A stretch of DNA of 64,000 nucleotides from Levilactobacillus spicheri DSM 15429 (GTDB lineage: Bacteria; Bacillota; Bacilli; Lactobacillales; Lactobacillaceae): assembly GCF_001435095.1 (NCBI RefSeq), contig NZ_AZFC01000035.1, positions 186,001 to 250,000 of the forward strand, given 5' to 3'. Under the pieces are notes generated by a model that did not search any database, was not told the origin of the DNA, and saw only the letters and a program-made list of their open reading frames with translations. Each line of letters starts with the position of its first letter. The first letter of the stretch is position 1. The position numbers and the translations under genes are program-made. Shown one piece after another: positions 53,930 through 62,539 of the stretch.

Positions 53930-54502
53930 CTAGGACCCCTGGCTCTTATACGCCCGCTTCAACGCTAACCGATCCTGCCGGTTGACCCGCGCGTGCCGGT
54001 TGGTGGCGTGCATCACGCTCTTGGGACACTTCGAGTGACCCAAGCCAATGGCGTGCCCGATTTCGTGGGCGGCGACGTTGATACGCTGCTGCTTCGTATA
54101 GCGGTACGTGGAAAGGACCTTGTGGTTTAACGTGGCCTTGGCCGCCACGATGACGTGCCCGTTTTTCTGTGGCCGGTAGCGGTAATGGGTCCGCCCGGAA
54201 TAGGTCATCCCCACGTTAGCGGTCTTCACCACCACGTCGGCGTGTCGGGCCCGTTGCACCCGTTTTAACCGGATGGCACCCGTTCGATTCCACTGGGTCG
54301 CGGCCTGGCGCCAAATGCTTCGGTAATAAGTCGACTTTCCCGGATAGTGGTAGGTGATGGTCCGGGTCTGCCAGCTTCCCCAGTGCGGGGTCCGGATGAC
54401 CGGCGCAGCGCTGGCGGCCGTGGGGAGACCCCACAGGCACAGGGTCAGTGCGAGAAAACAGCTCGTGATTCTGATAAGGTCTTTCAGTCGGTGGGTTGTC
54501 AT
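53930..54502 (-). CDS. small secreted metzincin (matrixin-like) metalloprotease
   Basis: 190 residues with a signal peptide (hydrophobic 12-30, cleavage near AASAAP). The zinc motif HEIGHAIGLGH (H146, E147, H150, H156) and a Met-turn (SVMH, Met164) make a minimal catalytic domain. It is probably exported and cuts proteins or cell-surface substrates. No cell-wall anchor. Located beside the LPXTG gene but in a separate unit. RBS AAGTGAG is weak. Confidence 0.85.
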   Translation of the reverse strand: MTTHRLKDLIRITSCFLALTLCLWGLPTAASAAPVIRTPHWGSWQTRTITYHYPGKSTYYRSIWRQAATQWNRTGAIRLKRVQRARHADVVVKTANVGMTYSGRTHYRYRPQKNGHVIVAAKATLNHKVLSTYRYTKQQRINVAAHEIGHAIGLGHSKCPKSVMHATNRHARVNRQDRLALKRAYKSQGS

Positions 54503-54827
54503 CAGCGGCAGCTCACTTTCTTACTTGGCTTCTGTGATAAATATCTTATAGTGATGATAAGGAATTACATGAATAGATGACCACTCCAATTTTCACAGAG
54601 TGGTCAAAATCAGCACCTGTTCGCAAAATTATGCCAAAACCTTCATCCCGCCATCATGTCGGCTTCACACTTTGCTCAAGAACCTTATCAGGGGCTTAAC
54701 CAATTCCGCCTTTTCAGTAACATTGACCGCGCTAACTTCCCCATTTGACTTCTCGTTGCGTTCTTCCATCCAATCCCTTATCTTGTTCCTGATGACGTCT
54801 CTACAGATCTTCTAAAGGAGCAAGCGT
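54503..54827. other. intergenic region before the DUF805 gene
   Basis: No gene. A hairpin GACCACTC/GAGTGGTC at 54579-54605 with AAAATC after it; no clear partner gene. The rest shows nothing I recognise. Confidence 0.4.
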
Positions 54828-55394
54828 ATGCAAACCCATCATCATTTCTGTTCCCAATGTGGCAAGGCCCTTCCGGCGACGGACGCCTTCTGTCCCGCCT
54901 GTGGGGCCCAACAGGCGCTGGCCAATCAACCGACAACGCCGACCCCACCATCGGTCGCATCCACCGAGGAACCCCGACCGGATCAGCCGTACAACGAGAG
55001 TCCGGCCCCGGGATTGGGACCCTCGACCAAGCTGTACTTCCAGGACCTCTTTCACATCAATAAGCGGCTGGGCCGGGCCGATTACTGGTGGGGCACGCTG
55101 GGCATCTTTCTGCTCAACTTCCCCCTGTCCGTCGCGCTTTCCTTTTTCTTCAACAGCCTCAGTAGTGATTACACCGGGCAATCGGTCATCGCGCCGATGG
55201 TCATTCTCCTGCTCTTCGCGACTTACTACTTGGTGATGAGCATCGCGGCCATCACCGCCATGGTCCGCCGCCTCCACGACATCGGCATGAGCGGCCTGTG
55301 CTGGCTGCTCTACCTGGTTCCATTTCTCGGCGCCCTCATCCTATTCGGGCTGGCCTGCCAGCCCTCGAAGCAACGGTACAACCGATTTCTCTAA
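54828..55394 (+). CDS. zinc-ribbon DUF805 membrane protein
   Basis: 188 residues. An N-terminal zinc ribbon (C8, C11, C22, C25: FCSQCG and FCPACG) is followed by a Pro-rich linker (30-62). A four-segment DUF805 membrane domain follows, with GRADYWWGTLGIFLLNF near 80 and RRLHDIGMSGLCWLLYLVP near 150. Function unknown. AAAGGAG precedes the ATG. Confidence 0.83.
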   Translation: MQTHHHFCSQCGKALPATDAFCPACGAQQALANQPTTPTPPSVASTEEPRPDQPYNESPAPGLGPSTKLYFQDLFHINKRLGRADYWWGTLGIFLLNFPLSVALSFFFNSLSSDYTGQSVIAPMVILLLFATYYLVMSIAAITAMVRRLHDIGMSGLCWLLYLVPFLGALILFGLACQPSKQRYNRFL

Positions 55395-55399
55395 AACCG

Positions 55400-55445
55400 A
55401 AAAGGCCCACTCAAGACGTTCAACGTTGTCTTGGATGGGCCTTTT
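55400..55445. terminator. shared terminator of DUF805 and DUF3841 genes
   Basis: AAAAGGCCCA pairs with TGGGCCTTTT, with an inner TCAAGAC/GTCTTG pairing. Convergent genes end on both sides. Confidence 0.8.
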
Positions 55446-55482
55446 CATATATATGGTGCTGTAACGCTGGTCACCGTCAGCG

Positions 55483-56070
55483 CTAAAAGAGTTGTTCCAT
55501 GCGCTGCCCCTTGCGGACGCGCAACACGTGTTTAATCTGTTCTTGCCGCAGTTCCCAGATGCATCCCTGCACGTCCTTACCGATCCACCAACTCGGATCA
55601 TGCACGGGACCAATTTCAAAAACTCTGGTCCACGACCGATGCAGTTCCCGTTGCTTTCGTTGGGCGGGCAATGCGTCGTACCACGCTTGTCCGGCATCAA
55701 ACTCGGCCTCGTTCCTAGCCCCGGACAAATAGCCTTCATTCAAGATACCATTCCAAGTCTCAAAATCGCTCAACAAGACCTGCTCCTCCGGCACGTCGAT
55801 TTCCAGACAAACCTGGTCTTCATAATCCCGGTAGTACCGAAAATCCGGTCGTTTGTGTTGCCAATCACGCCGATACCAGCCCCAAATCGGGTAAGCGTCC
55901 GCCACCGGTGCCGGCCCAATCCGTCGTTCCATCTGGCCACGCATCCACCGGTAGGCCGTCATAAATTCTGGTGCATCCTGCCATGCCGATTGGGTAATAT
56001 CACACCGAAACACGCCGTCTCGTTCCAGCTGCCGATAGACTGCCATCGGCTGAACTGTCCACATAATCAT
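55483..56070 (-). CDS. DUF3841-family protein
   Basis: 195 residues, soluble. WTVQPMAVYRQLERDGVF at the start and PIWGWYRRD near 63 fit the DUF3841 family, whose function is unknown. A start at the third codon (ATG at 56064) has a better-spaced ribosome site (GGAAAG, 8 bases) than the first ATG. Single gene. Confidence 0.75.
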   Translation of the reverse strand: MIMWTVQPMAVYRQLERDGVFRCDITQSAWQDAPEFMTAYRWMRGQMERRIGPAPVADAYPIWGWYRRDWQHKRPDFRYYRDYEDQVCLEIDVPEEQVLLSDFETWNGILNEGYLSGARNEAEFDAGQAWYDALPAQRKQRELHRSWTRVFEIGPVHDPSWWIGKDVQGCIWELRQEQIKHVLRVRKGQRMEQLF

Positions 56071-56251
56071 TTCTTTCCCCCGTCAGTTTCCTAGTTGGCC
56101 CGCTTAGCGAGTCCGCTAACTATCATACCTGATTGACGAGAATTGTCGACCCGTTTCAGCACTTCCTGCCGACTGGCAGGCCTAGACCTACCCGCCCGCG
56201 AAGCACCGGCATGACCGGTTTCTCTGATTTTAGGCGCTTCAAAAAGCCCTC

Positions 56252-56292
56252 AAAAAAAGCACACCCCCGGACACCGAATCCAAGAGTGTGCT
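56252..56292 (-). terminator. guaA terminator
   Basis: AGCACAC pairs with GTGTGCT and CTTGGA with TCCGGG, then TTTTTTT on the minus strand. Confidence 0.8.
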
Positions 56293-56322
56293 CCTTAAAG
56301 TTTGATTTACCGAGCGAGAAGC

Positions 56323-57879
56323 TTATTCCCACTCAATGGTCGAAGGCGGCTTGCTCGTCACATCGTACAGGATGCGGTTTACGTGCTTGACTTCGTTAAC
56401 GATCCGTACGGAGATCTCTTGCAAGACGTCCCACGGAATGTGCGCGAAGTCCGCCGTCATCCCATCGATGGAGGTCACGGCCCGAATCCCGACCGCGTAG
56501 TCGTAGGTCCGCCCGTCACCCATCACGCCGACCGACTTGATGTTTGGCAGCACCGTAAAGTATTGCCAGATATCGCGGTCCAGACCGGCCTTCTTGATTT
56601 CCTCACGCAGGATCAAGTCACTGTCCCGCACGATTTGGAGCTTCTCGGGCGTAATCTCACCCAAGACCCGAATCCCCAGACCCGGACCAGGGAACGGCTG
56701 ACGCCAAACTAAGTCGCTCGGCATCCCCAACTTTTCCCCTAAGCTCCGGGCCTCGTCCTTAAACAGGGAGCGGAGTGGTTCGATCAATTGGAAGTGCATG
56801 TCCTTCGGCAAGCCCCCCACGTTATGGTGGGACTTGATCGTTTGGGCCGTGTCGGTCCCGCTTTCAATCACGTCGGTGTACAACGTGCCTTGGGCCAAGA
56901 AGTCGATGCCGTCCAGCTTTTGGGCTTCATCGTTAAAGACCTGGATGAACTCGTTACCGATGATCTTCCGTTTCTTTTCCGGTTCTGTCACACCCGCCAG
57001 CTTGCTCATGAAGCGGTCCTGGGCGTCGACCTTGACGATGTTCAGGCCGAACTTGCCTTCCAGACTGTCCATGACCTGCTTGGCTTCGCCCTTTCGGAGC
57101 AAGCCGTGGTCGACGAAAATGCTGGTCAGTTGCGGGCCAATGGCCTTGTGCAACAGGACCCCCACGACGGAGGAATCGACCCCACCGGACAGGCCCAACA
57201 GCACGCGCTTGTTGCCGACCGTCTTACGAATCTGGTCGATCTGCAGGTCGATGAAGTCGTCCATCGACCAGTTGGCCTCGGCGTGGCAGACATCGAAGGC
57301 AAAGTGCTTCAGGATGTCATTGCCGTACGCCGTGTTCCGAACTTCGGCGTGAAATTGAATCCCGTAAAAGTTTTGGGCCACGTTTTGCATGGCGGAGATG
57401 GGACAGTTCTCACTGGTTGCGACCCGGTCGAAACCGTCGGGCACCTGCGTCACGAGGTCCCCGTGACTCATCCAGACTGTTTGTTCCTTAGGCGTGCCCT
57501 TGAAGAGCGTCGCGTCGTCGCTGAGGACGTCAATGTCCGCCCGACCGTATTCCCGGTTGTCCGCGGACTCGACCTTCCCACCCGGAAGGTTGTACGCCAT
57601 CAGTTGCATGCCGTAACAGATTCCCAGAATCGGAATCCCGAGCTTAAAGATCTCTGGGTCGACCTTCAGTGCGTCGTCATCGTACACACTGTTGGGGCCG
57701 CCAGAAAAGATGATCCCCTTGGGGCCCCAAGCCTTGATCTCCGCGGCACTCATGGTGTGCGCTTTGAGCTCGGAGTAAACGCCCAAGTCACGGATCCGGC
57801 GCGTAATCAGTTGGTTATACTGACTACCGAAATCTAAGACGATGATTTTGTCAAATTTGGACAGATCAACGTTTGCCAA
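56323..57879 (-). CDS. guaA: GMP synthase (glutamine-hydrolysing)
   Basis: 518 residues. Class I glutamine amidotransferase domain with GICYGMQ (catalytic Cys near 85) and FHAEV, then the ATP-pyrophosphatase domain with LSGGVDSSV near 225 and the dimerisation domain ending TIEWE. Converts XMP to GMP. I choose the TTG at 57879 ([18 protein letters not shown]): it lies 9 bases after AAAGG and gives the usual lactobacillus length. The GTG at 57888 abuts the ribosome site. Confidence 0.96.
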   Translation of the reverse strand: MANVDLSKFDKIIVLDFGSQYNQLITRRIRDLGVYSELKAHTMSAAEIKAWGPKGIIFSGGPNSVYDDDALKVDPEIFKLGIPILGICYGMQLMAYNLPGGKVESADNREYGRADIDVLSDDATLFKGTPKEQTVWMSHGDLVTQVPDGFDRVATSENCPISAMQNVAQNFYGIQFHAEVRNTAYGNDILKHFAFDVCHAEANWSMDDFIDLQIDQIRKTVGNKRVLLGLSGGVDSSVVGVLLHKAIGPQLTSIFVDHGLLRKGEAKQVMDSLEGKFGLNIVKVDAQDRFMSKLAGVTEPEKKRKIIGNEFIQVFNDEAQKLDGIDFLAQGTLYTDVIESGTDTAQTIKSHHNVGGLPKDMHFQLIEPLRSLFKDEARSLGEKLGMPSDLVWRQPFPGPGLGIRVLGEITPEKLQIVRDSDLILREEIKKAGLDRDIWQYFTVLPNIKSVGVMGDGRTYDYAVGIRAVTSIDGMTADFAHIPWDVLQEISVRIVNEVKHVNRILYDVTSKPPSTIEWE

Positions 57880-57916
57880 GCCATTCACCCTTTCTTAATT
57901 GCTAAACATTGCCTAT

Positions 57917-57945
57917 ATTCTACCGGTTTCCCGGGGTGTGGTCAA
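57917..57945 (-). promoter_or_regulatory. guaA promoter
   Basis: On the minus strand TTGACC (57940-57945), 17 bases and TAGAAT (57917-57922). No purine riboswitch fits the short leader. Confidence 0.7.
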
Positions 57946-57959
57946 TCGAAACTTCCCCG

Positions 57960-58538
57960 TCAAGTCAACGGATAACGCAAGTGTAAGTAGGTTTGCCGGT
58001 CAAAGCGGCGCCGGCTCGTGGCGACAAACCCAAACTGGGCGGCCAAGGAAGCGATTCCAGTCCCGGGACGCACATCCATCCCCAAAACCGGCTGGCCACT
58101 CTGGCGGGCGCGGTGAATCGTCTCGCCCATCAGCCACTCGTCGAACCACTTCTGCTGGTAGGTCTTATGCGCGTACCGCGGGTTGACCGTCAGGAGGTCC
58201 AGGTACCACTCGTCGGGCTGGGCCCGGGGCTGGACCACCGGATGTTGCGGGGGCGTGACCTGCAGCCGGGCGAACAGCGCCGTCCAGCGGTTATCCAGGG
58301 TCGCCTCGCGTGCCGCCGGAAACCCGTAGGCCACCGCGACCGCCACGCCCTGGTTCTGGTACACGTGGGCCTGCGGGTAGCCGTAGCGAAAGTCGGGCTG
58401 GTGGTAGCCCACGAAGAGCAGCTGGGAAAGCTGTTCCTTACTGACCCGCCGGAGTTGGCGGTACTGGCGCCGCTCCAGTTCGTGCAGGACCATCATCGCC
58501 ACCGCGTCGGCATCAACGATCGTTGCTTCTCGTAACAT
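57960..58538 (-). CDS. GNAT-family acetyltransferase-like protein
   Basis: 192 residues. N-terminal start MLREATIVDADAVAMMVL and the acetyl-CoA region (EWYLDLLTVNPRYAHKTYQQ near 110) fit the GNAT fold. The loop RxxGxG/A is not perfectly clear. Substrate unknown. GGGGG lies before the ATG. It is followed by guaA, which has its own promoter. Confidence 0.7.
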   Translation of the reverse strand: MLREATIVDADAVAMMVLHELERRQYRQLRRVSKEQLSQLLFVGYHQPDFRYGYPQAHVYQNQGVAVAVAYGFPAAREATLDNRWTALFARLQVTPPQHPVVQPRAQPDEWYLDLLTVNPRYAHKTYQQKWFDEWLMGETIHRARQSGQPVLGMDVRPGTGIASLAAQFGFVATSRRRFDRQTYLHLRYPLT

Positions 58539-58627
58539 TCGGCCGATTCCCCCTAACTAAATTGCCAGCTTTTAAATCACCCACTCATCCGTGTCAGCGA
58601 GCGTGCAACACCGACGGTCGTTGGCGG

Positions 58628-59551
58628 CTAGTACTTCCGCAGCAGAAGCCGGTCGATTCGGTGGTGGAAGGTCTTGTGGATGATCATGTCCGCCCGGTTC
58701 CGGGTCGGCAGGATGTACTCCTCCAGGTTCTTCAGGTCGATGTCGTGCCAGACCTGCTTGCTCTTGCGGATGGCCTCATCGTGATCGCCGATTGCGTACG
58801 GGTAGTAATAGTTGGTCGGGTCCTGAAAGGCCGTCTCGAGCAACAGTTCAAACCGTTCCAAGAACCAGCTCTCAATCAGCGACGCCTCAGCATCTACGTA
58901 GATGGAAAAGTCGGTGAAGTCGCTGACGTAGATCTGCTCGTTGGTCGGCAGCTGTAAGGTGTTGATGCCCTCAACGATCAGGATGTCGGGGTGCACGATG
59001 TACTCGAACTGGTCCGGGACCACGTCGTAGATCTTATGCGAATACAGCGGCGCCTTGATCAGCGGCGCCCCCGACTTGACCTCGTTTAAGAAGTTGATCA
59101 GCGCCGGCATGTTGTAGCTTTCCGGAAAGCCTTTGCGGGCCATCAGGTTGCGCTTCTTCAGTTCCTCGTTGCTGTACAGGAAACCGTCGGTGGTGATCAG
59201 CTGAATCCGCTGCCCCACGAAGTAGTGGTTCAACAGGACCTCGAGCAGCCGCGCGGCGGTACTCTTGCCCACCGCGACACTGCCGGCGATGCCGATGATA
59301 AACGGCACCCGGTGCGGTTGTTTGTGTAAGAAGGTCGCCTTGTCCCGTTGAAGCTGGCGGTACCGGTCGAACTCGATCCGTAGCAGGTGCACCAACGGAA
59401 TGTAGATATCCTGCACGTCTTGGAGGGAAATACGGTCGTTGAACGCTTTGATCTGCCGTAAGCTTTCCTGGGTCAGCGGTAGCGCCGTGGCGTTGGCGAA
59501 CTGCTTCCACTGCTCGCGGCTAAACGCGTTGTAATTGATGGGATCACTCAT
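58628..59551 (-). CDS. coaA: pantothenate kinase, type I
   Basis: 307 residues. P-loop GIAGSVAVGKST near 90 and the family segments IQLITTDGFLYSNEEL and VEGINTLQL are present. First step of coenzyme A synthesis. GAGGTG lies before the ATG; TATAAT at 59590-59595 on the minus strand is the likely -10. Confidence 0.95.
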   Translation of the reverse strand: MSDPINYNAFSREQWKQFANATALPLTQESLRQIKAFNDRISLQDVQDIYIPLVHLLRIEFDRYRQLQRDKATFLHKQPHRVPFIIGIAGSVAVGKSTAARLLEVLLNHYFVGQRIQLITTDGFLYSNEELKKRNLMARKGFPESYNMPALINFLNEVKSGAPLIKAPLYSHKIYDVVPDQFEYIVHPDILIVEGINTLQLPTNEQIYVSDFTDFSIYVDAEASLIESWFLERFELLLETAFQDPTNYYYPYAIGDHDEAIRKSKQVWHDIDLKNLEEYILPTRNRADMIIHKTFHHRIDRLLLRKY

Positions 59552-59654
59552 GAAGACACCTCGAAATCATTTTGCAAAATTTATCTTTCATTATAACGCA
59601 TTCTCTTCAGAAATGAACCGCTTTCGGCGAATGCCCGCCACGATTGACCAACTC

Positions 59655-59690
59655 AAAAAGGCGCCCGGGAAAGAATCTCCGGGCGCCTTT
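59655..59690 (-). terminator. helicase (HelD-like) terminator
   Basis: 12-bp stem AAAGGCGCCCGG with CCGGGCGCCTTT, then TTTTT on the minus strand. Confidence 0.85.
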
Positions 59691-59704
59691 CTATTCATCA
59701 TCAG

Positions 59705-62008
59705 TTAGTCGGCCGCGACCACGTCATACTCGCTGGTCGGCACGTCACTCAGGAGCGGTGACAGCTCGCCGATGGCCACCAGGCTCAGCCGGTGCATCGC
59801 CCGTGAGCAGATGGTGTAGAGCAACTGCCGCTCGTCATCGGCGGAGTAACGGCTCCGCGACGCCTGCCACACGATGACTGCATCGAATTCCAGCCCCTTG
59901 GCCAGGAAGGACGGCACCACGATCACGCCGGGAGCCAGCCGTTGGTTTTCCGACTGAATCAGCGTGACCGCCACGCCCTTGGCCCGCAGTTTCTCGGTCA
60001 GGTCCCGGCAATCCGCCAGGTCCTTACCGATGATCGCCGTGGTCTCCTGGTCGGCATCGTTGCGTTTCAGCTCGGCCATGACCCGGTGTAGAGCTTGGTC
60101 CTCGTCGGTCGCCACCGTCATGGTCGGCAGCTCCCCTTCCCGGGCGAACGAGGTCACCGCCTCGCCGTTCTTCAGGATGTGCTTGGTGAAGTCGGTCACC
60201 TGTTGCGTCGAACGATACGAGCGCGTCAGCTGGACCACCCGGGTCTTCTCCGGGTCGAACATGGTGCTCAGCTCGTGCAGCAGCGTGTGGCTGTTTTCCT
60301 TGGTGAAGATGGCCTGGTTCAGGTCCCCCAGCATGGTGAAGCGGGCCCGCGGGAAGGTCGTCTTCAGGAAGGCCAGTTGAAAGGCGTTGTAGTCCTGAAT
60401 CTCATCCATGAAGACGTAGCGCATGTCGCGGTCCCCGTTCTTGCCGGCGATCTTATCGTAGAGGTACAGGTACGGCGTGGTGTTGACCAGCCGCATCTTG
60501 TGGTCCCGCAGCTCGGCAATCGTGGTCTCGACGCTGGTGTTCCAGTCCGCCTGGCTGATGCCGTACTTGGCCAGGTCGATGTGTTGCGGCATCTGGCGTA
60601 GCATGTGGACGTACTGGTTGTTGATGCTGAGGAAGCGGGCCCGCACGATGGCTCTGCGGACGGGTTCCAGGGACTGCATGACCACCTTGCGCGCCAAGAA
60701 TTGAAACTCCTTGTCCGCGGAATCGAATTCCCGTGGATGGTCGCCGTACAGGCTGTCCAGTTGTTCCTTGCTGAGGTCCTGGATGGTCTCTTCGACCCAC
60801 TTGGACTTCATCTCCCCGGCGATCCGCCGGTTCAAGATTCGCACCAGGGCCTCCTTGGTGGCCTGCAGGCGGTTGCCCAAGTGGTAGTTGCGGTTGAAGC
60901 GGTAGTAGATCTCCTGGATCTTTTCCTTGGGGATGTAGGTCTTGCCCTGAAAGGCGATGTTGCGGAAGACCATCCCCGCCTGCTCCAGGTGGTCGGCGTA
61001 GTCGGTCACCGCGTTAAAGAAGGCGAGGCTGCCCTTCAGCGCAGCAATCTTCTTCTCGGCGGCCGTGTTGGTCTCGGCAAAGCGTTGGGCCAGCGTTTCA
61101 ATGTCGATCTTCGGTAACCGTCGACCGGCATACTGGTAGTACGTCATCTGGACCATGTTGTGCTCCCCCAGTTCGGGCAGCACCTGGTCGATGTAGTCGT
61201 TAAAGAGTTGGTTCGGCGAGAACAGGATGACCTGCCCCGCGTTCAGGTGTCCCCGGTAGCGGTACAGCAGGAAGGCGACCCGTTGTAAAATGGCGGCCGT
61301 CTTCCCGGACCCCGCAGCCCCCTGCACGAACAGCAGGTCGGACTTGGTGTCCCGGATAATCTGGTTTTGTTCCTTTTGAATGGTGGTCACGATACTCTTC
61401 ATATGGGTATCGGAGTGCTCGCTCAGCGCGGACAGCAGCATCTGATCAGTCACCGTTTGGTCGGTGTCGTAGAGCGTGACGATGGTGCCGTCCTCAATCT
61501 GAAATTGACGTTTGAGCTGCACGTCGACGGTCTGTTCCCCGTCCGGCGTCTGGTAGCTGACGTTGCCCAGCTCCCCATCGTAGTAGATGCTGGAGATGGG
61601 CGCTCGCCAGTCATAGATCAGGAAGTGGTCCGGCGAATCCGAGAAGGACCCCAGCCCGATGTAAATGGTCTCGGGCTTAGACGTCGGCGTCTCCTGAAAG
61701 TCGATGCGGGCGAAGTAGGCCCGCTTCTCCAGGCGCTTGAGGGTGCTCAACTCGGTCGTGGCGTGCTGCCAGCTGTTCTGCCGTTCGGCCAGCAGCTGTT
61801 GTTGCTGCCGGACGGACAGGGCGGTCTCCATGAGGCCCTCGTAACTGTCGGTCTTGATCCGCAGGTCGTTGACAAAGTTCTTCCGAATCCCCGCCTCATC
61901 GCTTTCGGCGACGTCGATTCGTTTCTTAGCCTCAGCCTGGGCCACCTTGATCTTGGCAACGACCTCATCTAAATGCTTCTGTTCATGGGCTTTGATTGAA
62001 TCTGCCAA
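59705..62008 (-). CDS. helD: HelD-like UvrD/Rep-family helicase
   Basis: 767 residues. An N-terminal coiled coil (about 1-90, LDEVVAKIKVAQAEAKKRI) is followed by a superfamily 1 helicase: Walker A VQGAAGSGKTAAIL near 230, motif II-like FMDEIQDYNAFQ near 530, motif III MLGDLNQAIF, and a C-terminal part with VVPSFLAKGLEFDAVIVW. HelD frees stalled RNA polymerase from DNA. The start is TTG, 7 bases after GGAGG. Single gene. Confidence 0.88.
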   Translation of the reverse strand: MADSIKAHEQKHLDEVVAKIKVAQAEAKKRIDVAESDEAGIRKNFVNDLRIKTDSYEGLMETALSVRQQQQLLAERQNSWQHATTELSTLKRLEKRAYFARIDFQETPTSKPETIYIGLGSFSDSPDHFLIYDWRAPISSIYYDGELGNVSYQTPDGEQTVDVQLKRQFQIEDGTIVTLYDTDQTVTDQMLLSALSEHSDTHMKSIVTTIQKEQNQIIRDTKSDLLFVQGAAGSGKTAAILQRVAFLLYRYRGHLNAGQVILFSPNQLFNDYIDQVLPELGEHNMVQMTYYQYAGRRLPKIDIETLAQRFAETNTAAEKKIAALKGSLAFFNAVTDYADHLEQAGMVFRNIAFQGKTYIPKEKIQEIYYRFNRNYHLGNRLQATKEALVRILNRRIAGEMKSKWVEETIQDLSKEQLDSLYGDHPREFDSADKEFQFLARKVVMQSLEPVRRAIVRARFLSINNQYVHMLRQMPQHIDLAKYGISQADWNTSVETTIAELRDHKMRLVNTTPYLYLYDKIAGKNGDRDMRYVFMDEIQDYNAFQLAFLKTTFPRARFTMLGDLNQAIFTKENSHTLLHELSTMFDPEKTRVVQLTRSYRSTQQVTDFTKHILKNGEAVTSFAREGELPTMTVATDEDQALHRVMAELKRNDADQETTAIIGKDLADCRDLTEKLRAKGVAVTLIQSENQRLAPGVIVVPSFLAKGLEFDAVIVWQASRSRYSADDERQLLYTICSRAMHRLSLVAIGELSPLLSDVPTSEYDVVAAD

Positions 62009-62539
62009 CGTAATTCCTCCTTGATGTCACTGGCGTCGTAACGGTCAGTTTTTCAATAATTCGCCTAAACAGTTTACACTTATTTTCCCTACAAATAAAG
62101 GAATCTACCTTTAAGGTTACTGGCACCGCTTCTTGATCAAGAAGCGAAAAGGGTCGATTGCTTCCGCTCAGCTGGGCCGTGACGACCGTGGGCACGACTT
62201 CGCTCCAGCAATCTTGACATAGCAGTCATCCCACTATGTCGTCTTAACTACCACTGTAGTGGAGTGGCATTGATGCTTCCTTCATTTAGCATGGAAAACA
62301 CCCGTCAATGTTCCCACCATTTTCTGATCAACTAGTCGGACGCGTATTCTTCATTAGATAAGGCTACCGTCCCACTGACGTCGTGTCGTAGAAGCGCCTT
62401 GATGGTCGTCCCCACCACCACGGCCGACACGGAGTGCAATCTCCCCACCCAACTAACAAGATAGCATTGACCCCAATGCCTCTGACTGCCATGCCGCGGG
62501 AGGTTTGCTATAATGGAGCCAACGTTTGGAGGGGTCATC
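62009..62539. other. 531-base region between helD and the antiporter gene
   Basis: No gene with a ribosome site. Two small tandem hairpins lie at 62216-62240 (GACATAG/CTATGTC) and 62251-62262 (CCACT/AGTGG). The short reading frames here are GC- and arginine-rich shadows. A long leader for the antiporter or a small RNA is possible. Confidence 0.4.

Noticed and set aside
54600-54815. 71-codon frame upstream of the DUF805 gene
   Set aside because: No ribosome site; starts inside a hairpin arm; composition unlike a protein family.
56788-57837. 349-codon frame opposite guaA
   Set aside because: Antisense shadow; guaA is unmistakable.
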